Shown piece after piece: positions 23,998-37,566 of a DNA stretch of 64,000 nucleotides. This stretch comes from Akkermansia muciniphila (GTDB lineage: Bacteria > Verrucomicrobiota > Verrucomicrobiia > Verrucomicrobiales > Verrucomicrobiaceae): positions 1 through 64,000 of the forward strand of contig CAMCWM010000002.1 of assembly GCA_945882215.1 (NCBI GenBank). The letters are read 5' to 3'. The position numbers and the translations under genes are program-made. How positions within the stretch are numbered: position 1 is the stretch's first letter; the number at the start of each line of letters is the position of its first letter. The notes beneath the pieces were generated by a model. It ran no database searches and was not told the origin of the DNA. It saw only the letters and a list, made by a program, of their open reading frames with translations.

Positions 23998-24269
23998 GTA
24001 TTTTGGAAGTCCTGCTCAAGGTCGTGGCTGTTTTCATTCGGTGACAAGGTCCTAGCGTGGCGTCTAACGCTACTCGACTCTGAATGCTTGTTTATTTGTC
24101 ACTAAGCAAATGTGCAGGAAACTGCTGCCAGATTTTTGTTTTTTGAGTCATTATCTTCAGTGAAGATGTACGCGCCATCCTTCATGCCTGATTCCCCTGC
24201 TGCCTCCTCGTCCTCGCCAGAGGATGGAGGCTGCTGCCCAAGTCGTGCGTCTCGACGGGGGCGCGCCAG
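23998..24269. other. Intergenic region before the signalling operon
   Basis: About 270 bp without a supported gene between the amidohydrolase stop and the kinase GTG. It is more AT-rich than its surroundings (TTTGTTTTTTGAGTCATTAT) and should contain the promoter of the three-gene operon. No clear terminator or named binding site was found. Confidence 0.4.
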
Positions 24270-27077
24270 GTGAAGCAAGGTCAACCCCACACACAACAAC
24301 TACTGTTGGCGCTAGTGCCGCCCATGGTGGCCCTGGGTGTGCAATGGACGTTCTGGTCCTCTCTGCAGCCGCAGGTGTTTGTGTTGTTTTACCCGGCGGT
24401 CATTGCCAGTTCGTGGATTGGTGGCCTGCGGGGCGGTGTGGCGGGGACGGCATTTGCCGCCGCGCTGATCTGGTATTTCTTTTTGCCACGACAGTTGTCC
24501 TTCGTGATCGAAGAACCGCGCATGTTGCTGGGGCTGGGTGTGTTCAGCGGGTTGGGCGTGCTTTTTTCCCTGCTGAATGAACGGCTGAGATCGGTCAACC
24601 AGAGTCTTGAGGAGCGTGTGGCACAGAGGACCATGGAACTGGAGGCCTCGCGCAAATCCATCGAGTACAGCGAGGCGCGGATGGCGGGCATTGTCGGCTC
24701 AGCGATGGACGCGATCATCAGCGTGGACAGCGGGCAGACCATCATCCTGTTCAACACAGCCGCCGAGGCGATGTTCCGCTGCTCTGCCGCGGAGACGTTG
24801 AATCAGCCCCTCGACCGATTCATCCCCCAGCGCTTCCGGGAGGCGCACAAAAAGCATGTGCAAGGCTTTGGGCAGACCAGCCACACCTCGCGCTCGATGC
24901 GCTCCCTCGGAACGCTGAGCGGCGTGCGTGCGAACGGTGATGAATTCCCCATCGAAGCCTCCATTTCCCAAGTCGAGGTGTCCGGCCAGAAAACCTACAC
25001 GGTGATCCTGCGTGACATCACCGAACGCAGGGAGGCCGAGGAGGCGCTGCGCGCCAGTGAAGAAGAATTTCGCGCCAGCTTTTATTCGGCCGCTGTGGGA
25101 AAAGCGCAGGTCGATCCCCACACCGGCCGGTACCTGCGGGTCAATGCCAAGCTCTGTGAGATCACCGGCTACTCGGAGGAAGAGCTGCTGCGGAAGACGT
25201 TCGTGGAACTGACGCATCCTGAGGATCAAGTGAACGACAAGGTCGCTCATGAGCGCCTGACACGCGGTGACGTTTCAGGGATCAGCCTGGAGAAGCGCTA
25301 CGTTGGCAAAGACGGCCGGATTGTCTGGGTGAACGTCAGCACCTCGCTCATCAGCGACGAGGACGGCCATCCTTTGCGCACGCTGGCGATCATCCAGGAC
25401 ATCACCGCGCGCAAGGAGGCCGAGGAGGCGCTGCGCGAGAGCGAGGCGCGGTTCGCGAAGATCTTTCGGTCCAACCCGGCGGCCATCTGCATCACCACGA
25501 TGCAGGATGGCAGGTTCATCGAGGTCAACGAGCACTACTGCCAGCTCTTCGATCTCACACGCGAAGAGCTCATCGGCCAGACGTCGTTGAAGCTGGCACT
25601 GTGGGATGATCCGGCCACACGAATCATGCTGATGGAACGGCTGCAGGCTCACGAGCTTGTTCGCGACTACGAGACCCGCTTCCGGCGGAAGAACGGAGGC
25701 CTGATTGATGCCGTGATTTCCATGGAGCTGATCGATTTTCCCGATGAGCAGGAGCCGGTGGTCGTTTCCATGTTCTCTGACATCACCGAGCGCAAGCAAG
25801 TGGAGGCAAAGATCAGCCGGTTGAACGCCGAACTGGAGCAGCGGGTGATCGAACGCACCGCCCAGCTTGAGGCCGTCAATGTTGAATTGAGCAGCAGCCG
25901 GGCCGAACTCCAAAGCCTCTTTGAATCACTGCCGGGCCTGTATCTGGTTCTCACGCCTGACTTCAAGATCGTGGCCGTGAGCGATGCCTACCTCAAGGCC
26001 ACCCTGACGACACGCGAAGGCATTCTGGGCCGTGGATTGTTCGAAGTATTCCCGGACAATCCAGATGATCCGGCGGCAGACGGTGTCTCGAACCTCCGTG
26101 CATCGCTGGATCGTGTGCTGAGCAATGCCACCGCCGACACGATGGCGATTCAAAAATACGATGTGCGCCGTCCTGACGGCACATTTGAAGAGCACTACTG
26201 GAGCCCGGTGAACTCACCGCTGCTGGACGCGGATGGCCGTGTCCGCCATATCATCCACCGCGTGGAAGAAGTGACCGAGTTCGTGCGGCACAAACAACGG
26301 CCCGTTCAAGACGATGCCGCCTTGAGCGCCCGGCTGCAGCAGATGGAGGCGGAAGTCTTCCAAAGCTCCCAAAAAATGCAGGCGGCCAACAAGCTGCTGG
26401 AGACAGCCAACAAGGAGCTGGAATCCTTCTCCTATTCGGTCTCCCATGACTTGCGCGCGCCGCTTCGCGCGATGGATGGCTTTTCCCGTGCCGTGCTGGA
26501 GGACTACGGCCCACAACTCCCTGAAGAAGGCCGGCGCCACCTGCAGATCATCCGCAGCAACACGCAAAAGATGGGGGAATTGATCGACGACTTGCTGACG
26601 TTCTCACGGCTCAGCCGCGCCCCGTTGAACAAGCTGAAGATTGATCCCCGCATGCTCGTGCAATCAGCGCTGAATGAACTGGTGAGCCAGCGTGAGGGCC
26701 GCCAGATCGACCTGCGCATCGAATCACTTCCTGAATGCGAGGGCGATCCCGCGCTGCTGAAGCAGGTCTGGGTCAACCTCCTCTCCAACGCCCTCAAATA
26801 CAGCCGCAAACGCGAGACCGCGGTCATCGAGATCGGGTGCACAACGGAAGATGGCATCCATGCATACTTTGTGCGCGACAATGGTGCAGGATTTGACATG
26901 CGCTATGCCCACAAGCTGTTCGGCGTCTTCCAGCGCCTGCACCGGGCCGAGGACTATGAAGGCACCGGCGTGGGCCTTGCCATCGTGCAGCGCGTCATCC
27001 ATCGACACGGCGGGCGTGTGTGGGCGGAGTCTGTCGTGGATCAAGGCTCCACCTTTCATTTCACCCTCGAAGAATAA
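24270..27077 (+). CDS. Membrane PAS sensor histidine kinase
   Basis: 935 residues from a GTG; in-frame sequence upstream holds a stop at 24189 and no better start. Residues 10-100 form a DUF4118/KdpD-like four-span membrane domain ([19 protein letters not shown]). Then come PAS domains at about 125-245, 255-375 and 385-500 (each ending in DITxRKxAE-like text), a coiled coil, and a further PAS at 545-660. The HisKA H-box is [17 protein letters not shown], the N-box [13 protein letters not shown], and G-boxes DNGAGFDM and GTGVGLAIV. This resembles phytochrome-type kinases that pair with Rcp1 regulators, but no GAF/PHY domain is present. The response regulator follows 8 bp later. Confidence 0.88.
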   Translation: MKQGQPHTQQLLLALVPPMVALGVQWTFWSSLQPQVFVLFYPAVIASSWIGGLRGGVAGTAFAAALIWYFFLPRQLSFVIEEPRMLLGLGVFSGLGVLFSLLNERLRSVNQSLEERVAQRTMELEASRKSIEYSEARMAGIVGSAMDAIISVDSGQTIILFNTAAEAMFRCSAAETLNQPLDRFIPQRFREAHKKHVQGFGQTSHTSRSMRSLGTLSGVRANGDEFPIEASISQVEVSGQKTYTVILRDITERREAEEALRASEEEFRASFYSAAVGKAQVDPHTGRYLRVNAKLCEITGYSEEELLRKTFVELTHPEDQVNDKVAHERLTRGDVSGISLEKRYVGKDGRIVWVNVSTSLISDEDGHPLRTLAIIQDITARKEAEEALRESEARFAKIFRSNPAAICITTMQDGRFIEVNEHYCQLFDLTREELIGQTSLKLALWDDPATRIMLMERLQAHELVRDYETRFRRKNGGLIDAVISMELIDFPDEQEPVVVSMFSDITERKQVEAKISRLNAELEQRVIERTAQLEAVNVELSSSRAELQSLFESLPGLYLVLTPDFKIVAVSDAYLKATLTTREGILGRGLFEVFPDNPDDPAADGVSNLRASLDRVLSNATADTMAIQKYDVRRPDGTFEEHYWSPVNSPLLDADGRVRHIIHRVEEVTEFVRHKQRPVQDDAALSARLQQMEAEVFQSSQKMQAANKLLETANKELESFSYSVSHDLRAPLRAMDGFSRAVLEDYGPQLPEEGRRHLQIIRSNTQKMGELIDDLLTFSRLSRAPLNKLKIDPRMLVQSALNELVSQREGRQIDLRIESLPECEGDPALLKQVWVNLLSNALKYSRKRETAVIEIGCTTEDGIHAYFVRDNGAGFDMRYAHKLFGVFQRLHRAEDYEGTGVGLAIVQRVIHRHGGRVWAESVVDQGSTFHFTLEE

Positions 27078-27085
27078 AAGACCTC

Positions 27086-27538
27086 ATGAACACCTCCGCC
27101 ATCATCGAAATCCTGCTCGTCGAGGACAGCCCGGAAGACCTGGAGCTGACCTGCCGGGCGCTGAAAAACGCCAACCTCGGCAATCACATCCACATCGCCC
27201 GTGACGGTGCTGAGGCGCTGGATTTCATCTTCTGCGAAGGCCCGCATGCCGAACGCCGGATCGAGGACACGCCCAAAATGATCCTGCTGGACCTCAAACT
27301 GCCCAAGGTGGATGGCCTGGAGGTGCTGCAACGCATCAAAGGCGATCCGCGTACCAAGCACATCCCTGTCGTCGTGCTCACTTCATCCAAGGAGCAGGCG
27401 GACATCGTGAAAAGCTACGCCCTGGGTGTGAACAGCTACATCGTCAAACCGGTGAACTTTGAAGGTTTCTCCGCTGCCGTTCAGGAACTGGGCATGTACT
27501 GGCTGCTGCTCAATCAACCACCCAAGCTGGAGAAATAG
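27086..27538 (+). CDS. Single-domain response regulator, Rcp1-like
   Basis: 150 residues, only a receiver domain: acidic pocket VEDSPED, phosphoacceptor Asp69 in ILLDLKLPK, Thr/Ser switch VVLTSSKE and conserved Lys in [11 protein letters not shown]. The extended alpha4-beta5 region and the C-terminal [16 protein letters not shown] are typical of Rcp1 regulators that accept phosphate from phytochrome-like kinases. It has no output domain, so it probably relays phosphate or acts by protein contact. It lies between two kinases in one operon. Confidence 0.9.
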   Translation: MNTSAIIEILLVEDSPEDLELTCRALKNANLGNHIHIARDGAEALDFIFCEGPHAERRIEDTPKMILLDLKLPKVDGLEVLQRIKGDPRTKHIPVVVLTSSKEQADIVKSYALGVNSYIVKPVNFEGFSAAVQELGMYWLLLNQPPKLEK

Positions 27539-27539
27539 G

Positions 27540-30611
<3,072 letters not shown>

Positions 30612-30659
30612 AATAATGCCGGCGAACGTCTGGAGGCGTTTGCTGCTCACCAAATAGCA

Positions 30660-31871
30660 TCACTCACGTCGAGGATTCTCGCCGATGTAAGCCGACAGCG
30701 CACGCCCCAAACCTGCGCCGACTTTGCCGTAGCCCTCCACAGACATCAGCGGGCTGTTCCAGCCGGTTTCGAGTGTGACGGAGATCGTGGAGTCGCCTGC
30801 ATTCGCACGCACCCAACCGCTGCTCATGCGGCCGCGTTCTTCATCGGTCTTCACATAGTTCGCGAAGCGATACTTGGGCTGCACTTTGAGCGGCTCAATG
30901 ATGCTGGCGGCGGCGAGGTCGATCCAGCGCTGGTAGTTCCGCTGCTGGATGCCGGTCATGCGTTCAAAGGCAAAAGGACCGAAGAAAAAGATCGGATCAT
31001 CGGCACCAGGATTGTGCAGATCGATGAAGACATCGAGTCCGTGCTTCACGTGGATGTCGCGGATCATGCGCTGCGCAGCCGCCACCTCGGGATAGATCGG
31101 CTCGGCGGCCCAATCGCGGTTGTGATCGCGCGGGATCGCCTCTTTGCCACCGGCACCGATGGCGGCGTTGTCCACGTCCATGATCGGGATGTAGTGCAGG
31201 CAGGTTTTCGCGCGCAGGGCCTTCGCTTCATCACTGGCATACCAAGTGATGAATCCACGCCCCACCTGGCTGCCACCCGCTTCCCAAGCATGCTGCCGCG
31301 AGCCGATCCAGACTTGATGCGACGCGTTTTCATCGCCAATGCGAATGCCATTCACCAGGCGGCCCCCGCGCGTCTTCGCCAGCTCGAAGCGTTTCGCCTC
31401 CGGCAGCTTCGCCGCGATGTCAGTGAGCAGTTTGTCCGCATCACTCGGCACAAACGGCGGCCCCCACGCCAGCGACATCTGCGCAGCCTCTGCTTTGATC
31501 GTGTAACTCATCACCTTCTCCGCGCTCAGCGTGCCTTTGGCCGATGGTTTCCAGGTTGTGCCATCAACACTGATCCAGGCCTGCCTCGGCTGGCACCAAG
31601 CTGCGGCGAGCACGGTCTTGTCACGAAACGGCTTCGTCTGCGCCTGCACTTCGAGCGTGAATTCTTCGCCCGCCGTGAGCCCTTCGAGTTTGAACGACCA
31701 CCAGCACGGCCAGCCGCGCCCTTCATGCAGCGCGGGCATGATGCGCAGCGTCTTCGTGGCTTGATCGAGTTTCACGACCTCGGCGTTGCCGCCTTCGAAA
31801 TCAGTGATCACCCGCACCTCCGCATGCGCGATGAGAGTAACGAGGGGAAGAAGGAGCAGTCGTTGAATCAT
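30660..31871 (-). CDS. Secreted M14-type zinc carboxypeptidase-like protein
   Basis: 403 residues from the ATG at 31871 (the track's 31877 start is a GTG two codons upstream). A signal peptide (MIQRLLLLPLVTLIAHA) precedes a beta-sandwich domain (20-150) like that of cytosolic carboxypeptidases. The peptidase part shows the zinc motif as RQHAWEAGGS (HxxE), RDHNRDW for substrate Arg/Asn, the third zinc ligand in DLHNPGADD, and catalytic Glu in VTLETGW. All expected residues are present, so activity on C-terminal residues or on a cell-wall peptide is plausible. It is divergent from the PQQ gene with only 27 bp between starts. Confidence 0.75.
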   Translation of the reverse strand: MIQRLLLLPLVTLIAHAEVRVITDFEGGNAEVVKLDQATKTLRIMPALHEGRGWPCWWSFKLEGLTAGEEFTLEVQAQTKPFRDKTVLAAAWCQPRQAWISVDGTTWKPSAKGTLSAEKVMSYTIKAEAAQMSLAWGPPFVPSDADKLLTDIAAKLPEAKRFELAKTRGGRLVNGIRIGDENASHQVWIGSRQHAWEAGGSQVGRGFITWYASDEAKALRAKTCLHYIPIMDVDNAAIGAGGKEAIPRDHNRDWAAEPIYPEVAAAQRMIRDIHVKHGLDVFIDLHNPGADDPIFFFGPFAFERMTGIQQRNYQRWIDLAAASIIEPLKVQPKYRFANYVKTDEERGRMSSGWVRANAGDSTISVTLETGWNSPLMSVEGYGKVGAGLGRALSAYIGENPRRE

Positions 31872-31898
31872 CCGCACTCAACGTCACGTTCTGGCTTC

Positions 31899-33305
31899 AT
31901 GAAGCATCTGAGCCTCGTTTTTTCCATTCTTGCCTCCACCTGCCTCGCCGACTCGAACTGGCCGCAGTTTCGCGGCGACGGCGGTCTTGGAGTCGGCAGC
32001 GGCAAGCCACCGGTGGAGTTTTCAGCGGAGAAAAACATGAAGTGGCAGGTCGAGGTGCCGTTTGGACATTCGTCGCCATGCATCTGGGGCGACAAGATCG
32101 CGCTCACCGGTCTCGATGGCGGCAAATTGGTCACGTTTTGCCTGAATCGAGCTGATGGACGCGAACTCTGGCGTGTGGCGGCTCCGGCGGAGAAGATCGA
32201 GGGCGCACATCGCATCGGCAGTCCAGCCGCGCCGACATGTTGCACGGATGGCGAGCGCCTGATCGCGTATTTCGGCAGCTACGGTGTGCTGGCGTATGAT
32301 TGGAACGGCAAGGAGCTGTGGAAGAAGCCGCTGCCAGCGCCGATCGTTGAGTTTGGCACCAGCGCGTCGCCGATCATCGCGGATGGCAAGGTCATCATTG
32401 TCGCGGATCAGGATGTCGGCAGTTACATGGTCGCGCTGGATGTCAAAACGGGCGCGGAAGTGTGGCGCGTGGATCGCAGCGAGTTCCGACGCGGTTTCTC
32501 GACGCCGTTCATCTGGAAGCACGATGACATCGAGGAACTCATCGTGTGCGGATCGTTGTGGGTGCGAGGTTATGATTTGAAGGACGGCAAGCAACGCTGG
32601 TCGGTGCGCGGCATGGCGCGGGTGGCCAATGCCAGTCCGGTGGCGGCGGACGGCGTGCTGCTCGTCTCAAGCTGGAACGTCGGCGGTGACGAAGGCGACC
32701 GCATCGAGATGGAACCTTTTGAAACCTTCGCGGCTGCCAATGACGCGGACAAAGACGGCGTGCTCACGCTCGAAGAATTTCCCAATGGCCCGATCAAGGC
32801 CCGCTACTCGCAGATCGATGCCGACAAGGATGGCAAGGTCACGAAGACGGAGTATGAGGTCATTCGCGGCATGTTTGCCGACGCGGTGAATCAACTCTTC
32901 GCCATCAAGCCCGGCGGCAGCGGCGACATCACGAACACGCACGTCGTCTGGCAGGTGAACAAGCACCTGCCGTATGTCTCCTCGCCCATCGCAGTGAATG
33001 GACGCGTCTTCACGATGAAAAGTGGCGGTCTCGCCAGTGCCTACGACGCCAGAAGCGGCAGCCCGATTTACCAGGCCGAGCGCGTCGATGCCTCCGGCGA
33101 TTACTACGCCTCCGCCGTCAGCGCTGATGGCCGTGTGTATGTCGTTTCGCAACGTGGCACCGTCGTCGTGCTCGATGCGACGAGCGATACGCTGAAGGTG
33201 CTGGCGCGAAATGACCTCAAGGCGTCTGTGTTTGCCTCACCGGCCATCGTCGATGGCGTGATCTATGTGCGAACCGACAAGCATCTGTTTGCGTTTGCTC
33301 AATGA
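31899..33305 (+). CDS. Secreted PQQ-like beta-propeller with an EF-hand insertion
   Basis: 468 residues after the ATG at 31899; the long upstream extension in the track is spurious. A signal peptide (MKHLSLVFSILASTCLA) leads to NWPQFRGDGG and repeated PQQ-like blades (ALDVKTGAEVWRVD, AYDARSGSPIYQAE, VVLDATSDTLKV). Between blades, at about 285-325, two EF-hand calcium loops occur: DADKDGVLTLEEF and DADKDGKVTKTEY. PQQ-like propellers of this type are abundant secreted proteins in the phylum; quinone binding is not implied. It ends 7 bp inside the convergent MFS gene. Confidence 0.85.
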   Translation: MKHLSLVFSILASTCLADSNWPQFRGDGGLGVGSGKPPVEFSAEKNMKWQVEVPFGHSSPCIWGDKIALTGLDGGKLVTFCLNRADGRELWRVAAPAEKIEGAHRIGSPAAPTCCTDGERLIAYFGSYGVLAYDWNGKELWKKPLPAPIVEFGTSASPIIADGKVIIVADQDVGSYMVALDVKTGAEVWRVDRSEFRRGFSTPFIWKHDDIEELIVCGSLWVRGYDLKDGKQRWSVRGMARVANASPVAADGVLLVSSWNVGGDEGDRIEMEPFETFAAANDADKDGVLTLEEFPNGPIKARYSQIDADKDGKVTKTEYEVIRGMFADAVNQLFAIKPGGSGDITNTHVVWQVNKHLPYVSSPIAVNGRVFTMKSGGLASAYDARSGSPIYQAERVDASGDYYASAVSADGRVYVVSQRGTVVVLDATSDTLKVLARNDLKASVFASPAIVDGVIYVRTDKHLFAFAQ

Positions 33306-34573
33306 GCGGGCATGCCGTCGAACATGTTCGGTTTGGTTTTGAGCAGCAGCCAGAACAGCGCGGCACTGGCATACAGCGCGGTAAAGCCGATCAGTACCGC
33401 ATCCCATCCGCCGGCATTCGCTAGGAGCCATGGCACTACGACCGGAAACGCCGCCGCGCCGAGGTTGCCGCACATGTTCATCACGCCGCTGACTGTGGCG
33501 ACGTGCGAGCCGCCGACATGCATCATCACCGTGCTCACGCAGGGATTGGCCACCGCCGCGCAGAACATGCCGAGACTGATGATCAGCACGGCTGCAAGCG
33601 CATTGCTGACAAACCAGGCCGAGAACACCAGGCAGGCACAAACAAACAACGCGATGGCCGGGATGCCCTGCCGGGCGAGTCGCTGGCTGCCGGTCTTGCG
33701 CAGCACCGCATCCGACACCGCGCCACCGAGCAGCGAACCGGTCAGATCGCCGATGAGCGGCAGCGCGGTGAGCCAGCCAGACGTGATCAACTCCACACCG
33801 CGCGCCTCCTGCAGATACGTCGTGAACCAAGTGCCGAAGAAAATGTAGCCCGCCGAACGAAACGCCTGCTGCACGCAGATGCACCACATCGCCGGGCTCG
33901 TCATCAGCAACCGCCACGGCATGGAGGGTGGCTTTGCATCCACGTTCTGCGCACGCTCCGAGCCGGCGGTGATCAGTTGCAGCTCCGCTTCATTCACCGC
34001 TGCATGCTCCGCTGGATGATTGCGAAACCAACGGGTGAACCACACAGCCCACACGATGCCCGGCAGCGCATACCACAGGAACATCGGTCGCCAGCCACAG
34101 GTGAGCACCAGCGCTGCCGTCAGAGGCGCACCCACGATGCTTCCCGCCGACATGAATCCGCCGAAAGCGCCCGATGCCAGGCCCTGTCCCGCACGCGGAA
34201 ACCAGCGTGCCATCACCGAAATCGCGACCGGCACGAGACCGGCCTGCGCCACGCCCACCAGCGCGCGCGACACGACCATCGACGCAAAGCCACCCATGCC
34301 AAATAACGCTGTGGCGAGGGACCAGAGCACCGCAAACAACGGCAGCGCTCGCCGCGCACCCAAGCGCAGGGAAAGTGCCGCCGCAGGAATCTGACACAGC
34401 GCATACGCCCAAAAGAACGCGCTACTCAACCAGCCGGACTGCTCCTTCGTCAGCCCCAAGTCCGCACGGATCGTGCTTTCCGCCGTCCCCACCGCATTGC
34501 GCGTGAGATAAGCCAAAGCCGCAGCCATGCAGAGACCGGCGAGGACGATGAAGCGGGTGTTGCTGGCTTTCAT
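33299..34573 (-). CDS. MFS transporter, anion:cation symporter (ACS) type
   Basis: 424 residues with 12 predicted spans. The opening NTRFIVLAGLCMAAALAYLTRN, the loop motif LSLRLGARRALPLFA and MARWFPRAGQGLASG are typical of the ACS family (hexuronate, galactonate, glucarate and tartrate uptake). It lies 10 bp downstream of a galactonate dehydratase-like gene in the same direction, so the likely job is import of a sugar acid for that enzyme. The exact substrate is inferred from context only. Confidence 0.85.
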   Translation of the reverse strand: MKASNTRFIVLAGLCMAAALAYLTRNAVGTAESTIRADLGLTKEQSGWLSSAFFWAYALCQIPAAALSLRLGARRALPLFAVLWSLATALFGMGGFASMVVSRALVGVAQAGLVPVAISVMARWFPRAGQGLASGAFGGFMSAGSIVGAPLTAALVLTCGWRPMFLWYALPGIVWAVWFTRWFRNHPAEHAAVNEAELQLITAGSERAQNVDAKPPSMPWRLLMTSPAMWCICVQQAFRSAGYIFFGTWFTTYLQEARGVELITSGWLTALPLIGDLTGSLLGGAVSDAVLRKTGSQRLARQGIPAIALFVCACLVFSAWFVSNALAAVLIISLGMFCAAVANPCVSTVMMHVGGSHVATVSGVMNMCGNLGAAAFPVVVPWLLANAGGWDAVLIGFTALYASAALFWLLLKTKPNMFDGMPAH

Positions 34574-34583
34574 GTGTGGAAGA

Positions 34584-35762
34584 TCACCAATCCGTCACCG
34601 CGCCATCCGGGCTGAACTCTCGCAGCACGATCTCCTGCTGGAAGGGATGCTTCTTCACCTCGGCTTCGTTGATGGTGATGCCGAGGCCGGGCTTGGTGTT
34701 GGGGCGGACGATGCGCCCTTTGGTTTCGATGGTGAAGCCTTCTTCGACCACATCCTGCCGCCACGGCACGTCGTTGTGGACGGTTTCGCAGATGATGTAG
34801 CTCGGCTGGCTGAAACCGAACTCCAGCGACGCGGCGGTGCTGACGGGGCCTTGTGGATTGTGCGGTGCCAAAGCGATGCGATGCGCCTCGGCGAGCGCGG
34901 CGATGCGTTTCGCGGCGCTGAGGCCGCCGCAGTGCGTGATGTCGAGCTGGCAGATTTCGACGGCACGTTTCTCGAACATGTCTTTGAAGGCCTCCAGGTT
35001 CGTCACGCGCTCGCCGCTGGCCACAGGCGTGGTGAGGGCGGCGTTGATCTTCGCCAGGCCATCGACGGCCTCCGACCAGCAGGGCTCCTCGAAGAAGTAG
35101 AGGCCGAAATCGTCGAGTGCTTTACCGAATTTCAGCCCCATGGCCGGCGAGGGCCGCGCATGGCAATCGACCATGATGTCGATGTCAGGCCCCACGGCCT
35201 CGCGCATGGCCGCGACGGCTGCGGCAGCGGCACGAACGGGTTTCATGCCCTCGATGGGCATCGTGCTCGGCACGGCCATGCTTTTGAAGGCGGTGTAACC
35301 ATCCGCCACGGCCTGCTGCGCCAGTTCGGCGAAGCGTTTGGCGTTGTCGGCGGGCGTCTGATAAAAATCCTCCATCTTCCCGCCGCCGAGGTGGCAGTAA
35401 GTGCGCACCCAATCACGCACCGGCCCGCCGAAGACCTTCGAGAGCGGCATGTTCGCCACTTTGCCCACGATGTCCCACAACGCGAGGTCGATGCCCGCGA
35501 TCGCCGTGGCCCGCACAATGCCGTGCCCATGCCAAAAGTGCTGCCGATACATCATCTGCCACAGATACTCCACCCGCGTCGGGTCCTCGCCGATGAGCAG
35601 ATGCGACATGTCTTCAATCGCCCCCACGATGCTGCGCGTGTGCCATTCCAGCGTCGCCTCCCCCCAGCCGATGAGGCCGGGCTGGTCGGTGACAACTTTG
35701 ACAAAGACCCAGTTTCGCATCCGCGCATGGCAGACGAGGGTTTCGATTGAAGTGATTTTCAT
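34584..35762 (-). CDS. Enolase-superfamily sugar-acid dehydratase, D-galactonate dehydratase-like
   Basis: 392 residues. The capping domain starts [20 protein letters not shown]. Barrel residues include VDCHARP (metal Asp and general-acid His), FFEEPC (metal Glu), SGERVTN (metal Glu), DITHCGGL and the His in APHNPQGP. This is the mandelate racemase group, galactonate dehydratase (DgoD) subgroup, which removes water from an aldonic acid to give a 2-keto-3-deoxy acid. It is in an operon with the MFS transporter and has an 11-bp tandem repeat 25 bp upstream of the start. Gluconate or other aldonates are also possible substrates. Confidence 0.82.
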   Translation of the reverse strand: MKITSIETLVCHARMRNWVFVKVVTDQPGLIGWGEATLEWHTRSIVGAIEDMSHLLIGEDPTRVEYLWQMMYRQHFWHGHGIVRATAIAGIDLALWDIVGKVANMPLSKVFGGPVRDWVRTYCHLGGGKMEDFYQTPADNAKRFAELAQQAVADGYTAFKSMAVPSTMPIEGMKPVRAAAAAVAAMREAVGPDIDIMVDCHARPSPAMGLKFGKALDDFGLYFFEEPCWSEAVDGLAKINAALTTPVASGERVTNLEAFKDMFEKRAVEICQLDITHCGGLSAAKRIAALAEAHRIALAPHNPQGPVSTAASLEFGFSQPSYIICETVHNDVPWRQDVVEEGFTIETKGRIVRPNTKPGLGITINEAEVKKHPFQQEIVLREFSPDGAVTDW

Positions 35763-35786
35763 GGGGTAGGAGGACGGTTTTAGAAC

Positions 35787-35819
35787 CGCTGATAAGACGC
35801 TGATGGAACGCTGATCTAC
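35787..35819. repeat. Three 11-bp tandem repeats CGCTGATnnnn
   Basis: CGCTGAT occurs at 35787, 35798 and 35809, exactly 11 bp apart, with varying 4-bp remainders. It lies in the gap between the dehydratase and the divergent HigBA genes. Helical-phase spacing fits cooperative regulator binding; a dispersed genomic repeat is the alternative. Confidence 0.65.
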
Positions 35820-35892
35820 TGCTCCGCATCACATTTTGTGAAAACCGAAGTTTACACTTCCTCTCGTTCCGTTTTTGCGTATTTTTCTTCCC

Positions 35893-36171
35893 GTGATCAC
35901 TCACTTCGCGGACAAAAACACGCAGGCCATCTTCAAAGGCGAAGCGGTCAAGCGCGTCCCGCTGGAGCTTCAGCAGAACGTTCTGCGCAAGCTCCAGACC
36001 TTGGATGCCGCCACCTGCATCGCCGATCTTCAGGCCATCCCCGGCCTGCATTGCAAAGTCTATATCACACCGCTGTGGAGCATCCGGGTAAACAGCCAGT
36101 ATCGCATCACGTTCACTTTCACCGAGTCGCCGATGGATGTCCGCAACGTGATGTATGCAGACTACCACTGA
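35893..36171 (+). CDS. higB: HigB/RelE-family toxin
   Basis: 92 residues starting at GTG 35893 (VITHFADKNTQAIFKGE); this start matches the family's usual N-terminus better than the TTG 18 bp earlier. The pattern LQQNVLRKLQTLDAATCIADL, PLWSIRVNSQYRITF and VMYADYH fits the HigB mRNA interferases that cleave messages on the ribosome. The toxin gene precedes the antitoxin gene, the normal HigBA order. It overlaps the longer antitoxin ORF but is separated by 43 bp from the chosen antitoxin start. Confidence 0.88.
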   Translation: MITHFADKNTQAIFKGEAVKRVPLELQQNVLRKLQTLDAATCIADLQAIPGLHCKVYITPLWSIRVNSQYRITFTFTESPMDVRNVMYADYH

Positions 36172-36214
36172 AGCGGCTCTGCCGCAGCCCAACAATCCAA
36201 CCCATCCAAACATC

Positions 36215-36547
36215 ATGAACACACGCACGAAGAAGAAGCAGACCGCAGCCTTGACGCCCGCCCACCCTGGCGAGATCCTGCTCAAAGAGTTCCTTGAGCC
36301 GGCGGGCATCAGCCAAGCCAGGCTGTCGCAGGCCACCGGCCTCACCGTGAGCCGCATCAATGATCTGGTCAAAGGACGGCGTGGCATCACGCCTGACAGC
36401 GCCATCCGGCTGGGGGCCGCTTTCGGCATCAGCCCCGGCTTCTGGCTCAATCTCCAGGCCGACTACGACACGCGCATGGCCATGATCGAGAACGGCAGGG
36501 AATACTCCGCCATTGCCAAGATGCCGGAGCTTGCCGCTGCCGCATAG
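36215..36547 (+). CDS. higA: HigA-family antitoxin (XRE helix-turn-helix)
   Basis: 110 residues from the ATG at 36215. AHPGEILLKEFLEPAGISQARL and the helix-turn-helix ISQARLSQATGLTVSRINDL are characteristic of HigA. FGISPGFWLNLQADYD follows as usual. It binds and neutralises HigB and represses the operon. The ORF track start at 36155 lies inside higB. Confidence 0.9.
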   Translation: MNTRTKKKQTAALTPAHPGEILLKEFLEPAGISQARLSQATGLTVSRINDLVKGRRGITPDSAIRLGAAFGISPGFWLNLQADYDTRMAMIENGREYSAIAKMPELAAAA

Positions 36548-36713
36548 AAAACTTGGCATCCCGGTCATGGCCTGACCGCATGCGAAACCACCACGCCCGA
36601 TGACGCTGTATCAATTCACCGTGATCGAAAAATGCCAGGCACATAGCCTGGCAAGGACGGAGTCGTCAGTTCTGCGTAGGACACGGGTAATATAGCTGCA
36701 CAGCGAGAGTTTG
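36548..36713. other. Short non-coding gap after HigBA
   Basis: About 165 bp between the antitoxin stop codon and the end of the opposite-strand frameshifted gene. No supported ORF, terminator or repeat was seen. If the frameshifted gene is not real, the empty stretch would extend to 36976. Confidence 0.3.
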
Positions 36714-37399
36714 TTACGATGTGAGAGGGTGTGTGCGCTGGGTAGTCGGATAGGTCGGCCTTTCCTGAAGAAGTAGCCGGGCACTTTCCCTGTCGAGGTT
36801 ATGCATTGAAAGCATCCGGGGAAACATTTGGCGGCATTGCCAATAGGGGTTCTCGGGTTCACCAAACTCGCCCAATATGAAAACTTGCTGATACGGGCAT
36901 TTCGGGCGGCGCATCATGAGGTGAATGGCGACTTTTACCCAGTCAAACCTAAAGCAAGTTTCCTGCTCAATATGGACTACAAGCCGCAAGTCGCCCCCGC
37001 TGCCTTCTTCAACTTTTTCTCTTCGAGGAAATTGATTAGATCCTCAGTGCCTGGATTCTCCCGACGCCTGTAACTCACCAACTGGCACTGGTGAAACTCA
37101 CGCTCCGCTGGCCCGTCCGGTCCTAGATCGGGAACGAGAACAACGTCCCAGTCGTCAAGCTCCCCCACCTTGCCAGAAAAAAGGTCTTCCATGGTCACAC
37201 ATCCAGGCTGGCTGCCGCGCTCTGGAAAGCCTATCAGGAATCTCTTCCCTTCATGGTGCTCCAGGCAAAGGGTGAAAATGCATGCACTCCATATCTCTCC
37301 GATCCTTCTCTTTAGCTTCGCTCCAGTCTGACGACGGCTCTCGATGGTCTCGACCAACGTCTTGAGATCTACGCAGTAAAAGTGGCAGTTCGGTTTCAC
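36714..37399 (-). pseudogene. Unknown protein interrupted by a homopolymer frameshift
   Basis: Two minus-strand ORFs (37399-36977, 140 residues; 36989-36714, 91 residues) join into one protein of about 228 residues if one G is added to the run of five G at 36998-36994. The first ends LEEKKLKKAAGATCGL before TAG. The repaired reading continues through VVHIEQETCFRFDWVKVA and QQVFILGEFGEPENPYWQC, which looks like real protein. The first ORF contains CHFYCVDLKTLVETIESR and FHQCQLVSYRRREN. No family name is claimed. A sequencing error, a decaying gene or slippage are all possible. Confidence 0.6.
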
Positions 37400-37566
37400 G
37401 ATTCAGACATGTTGGACAACCCTCGCGCATTGACCCGCCCGGTCATGGAATCGAAGTCGCTATTGCGCTCGCTGACACGACTTTGGACTGATGCCCGCCC
37501 GTTTATGCACGACCTCTTCAACATTCCTCATCGTAAGCATCAATCGGGAGCAAACCAGCTCACAAA

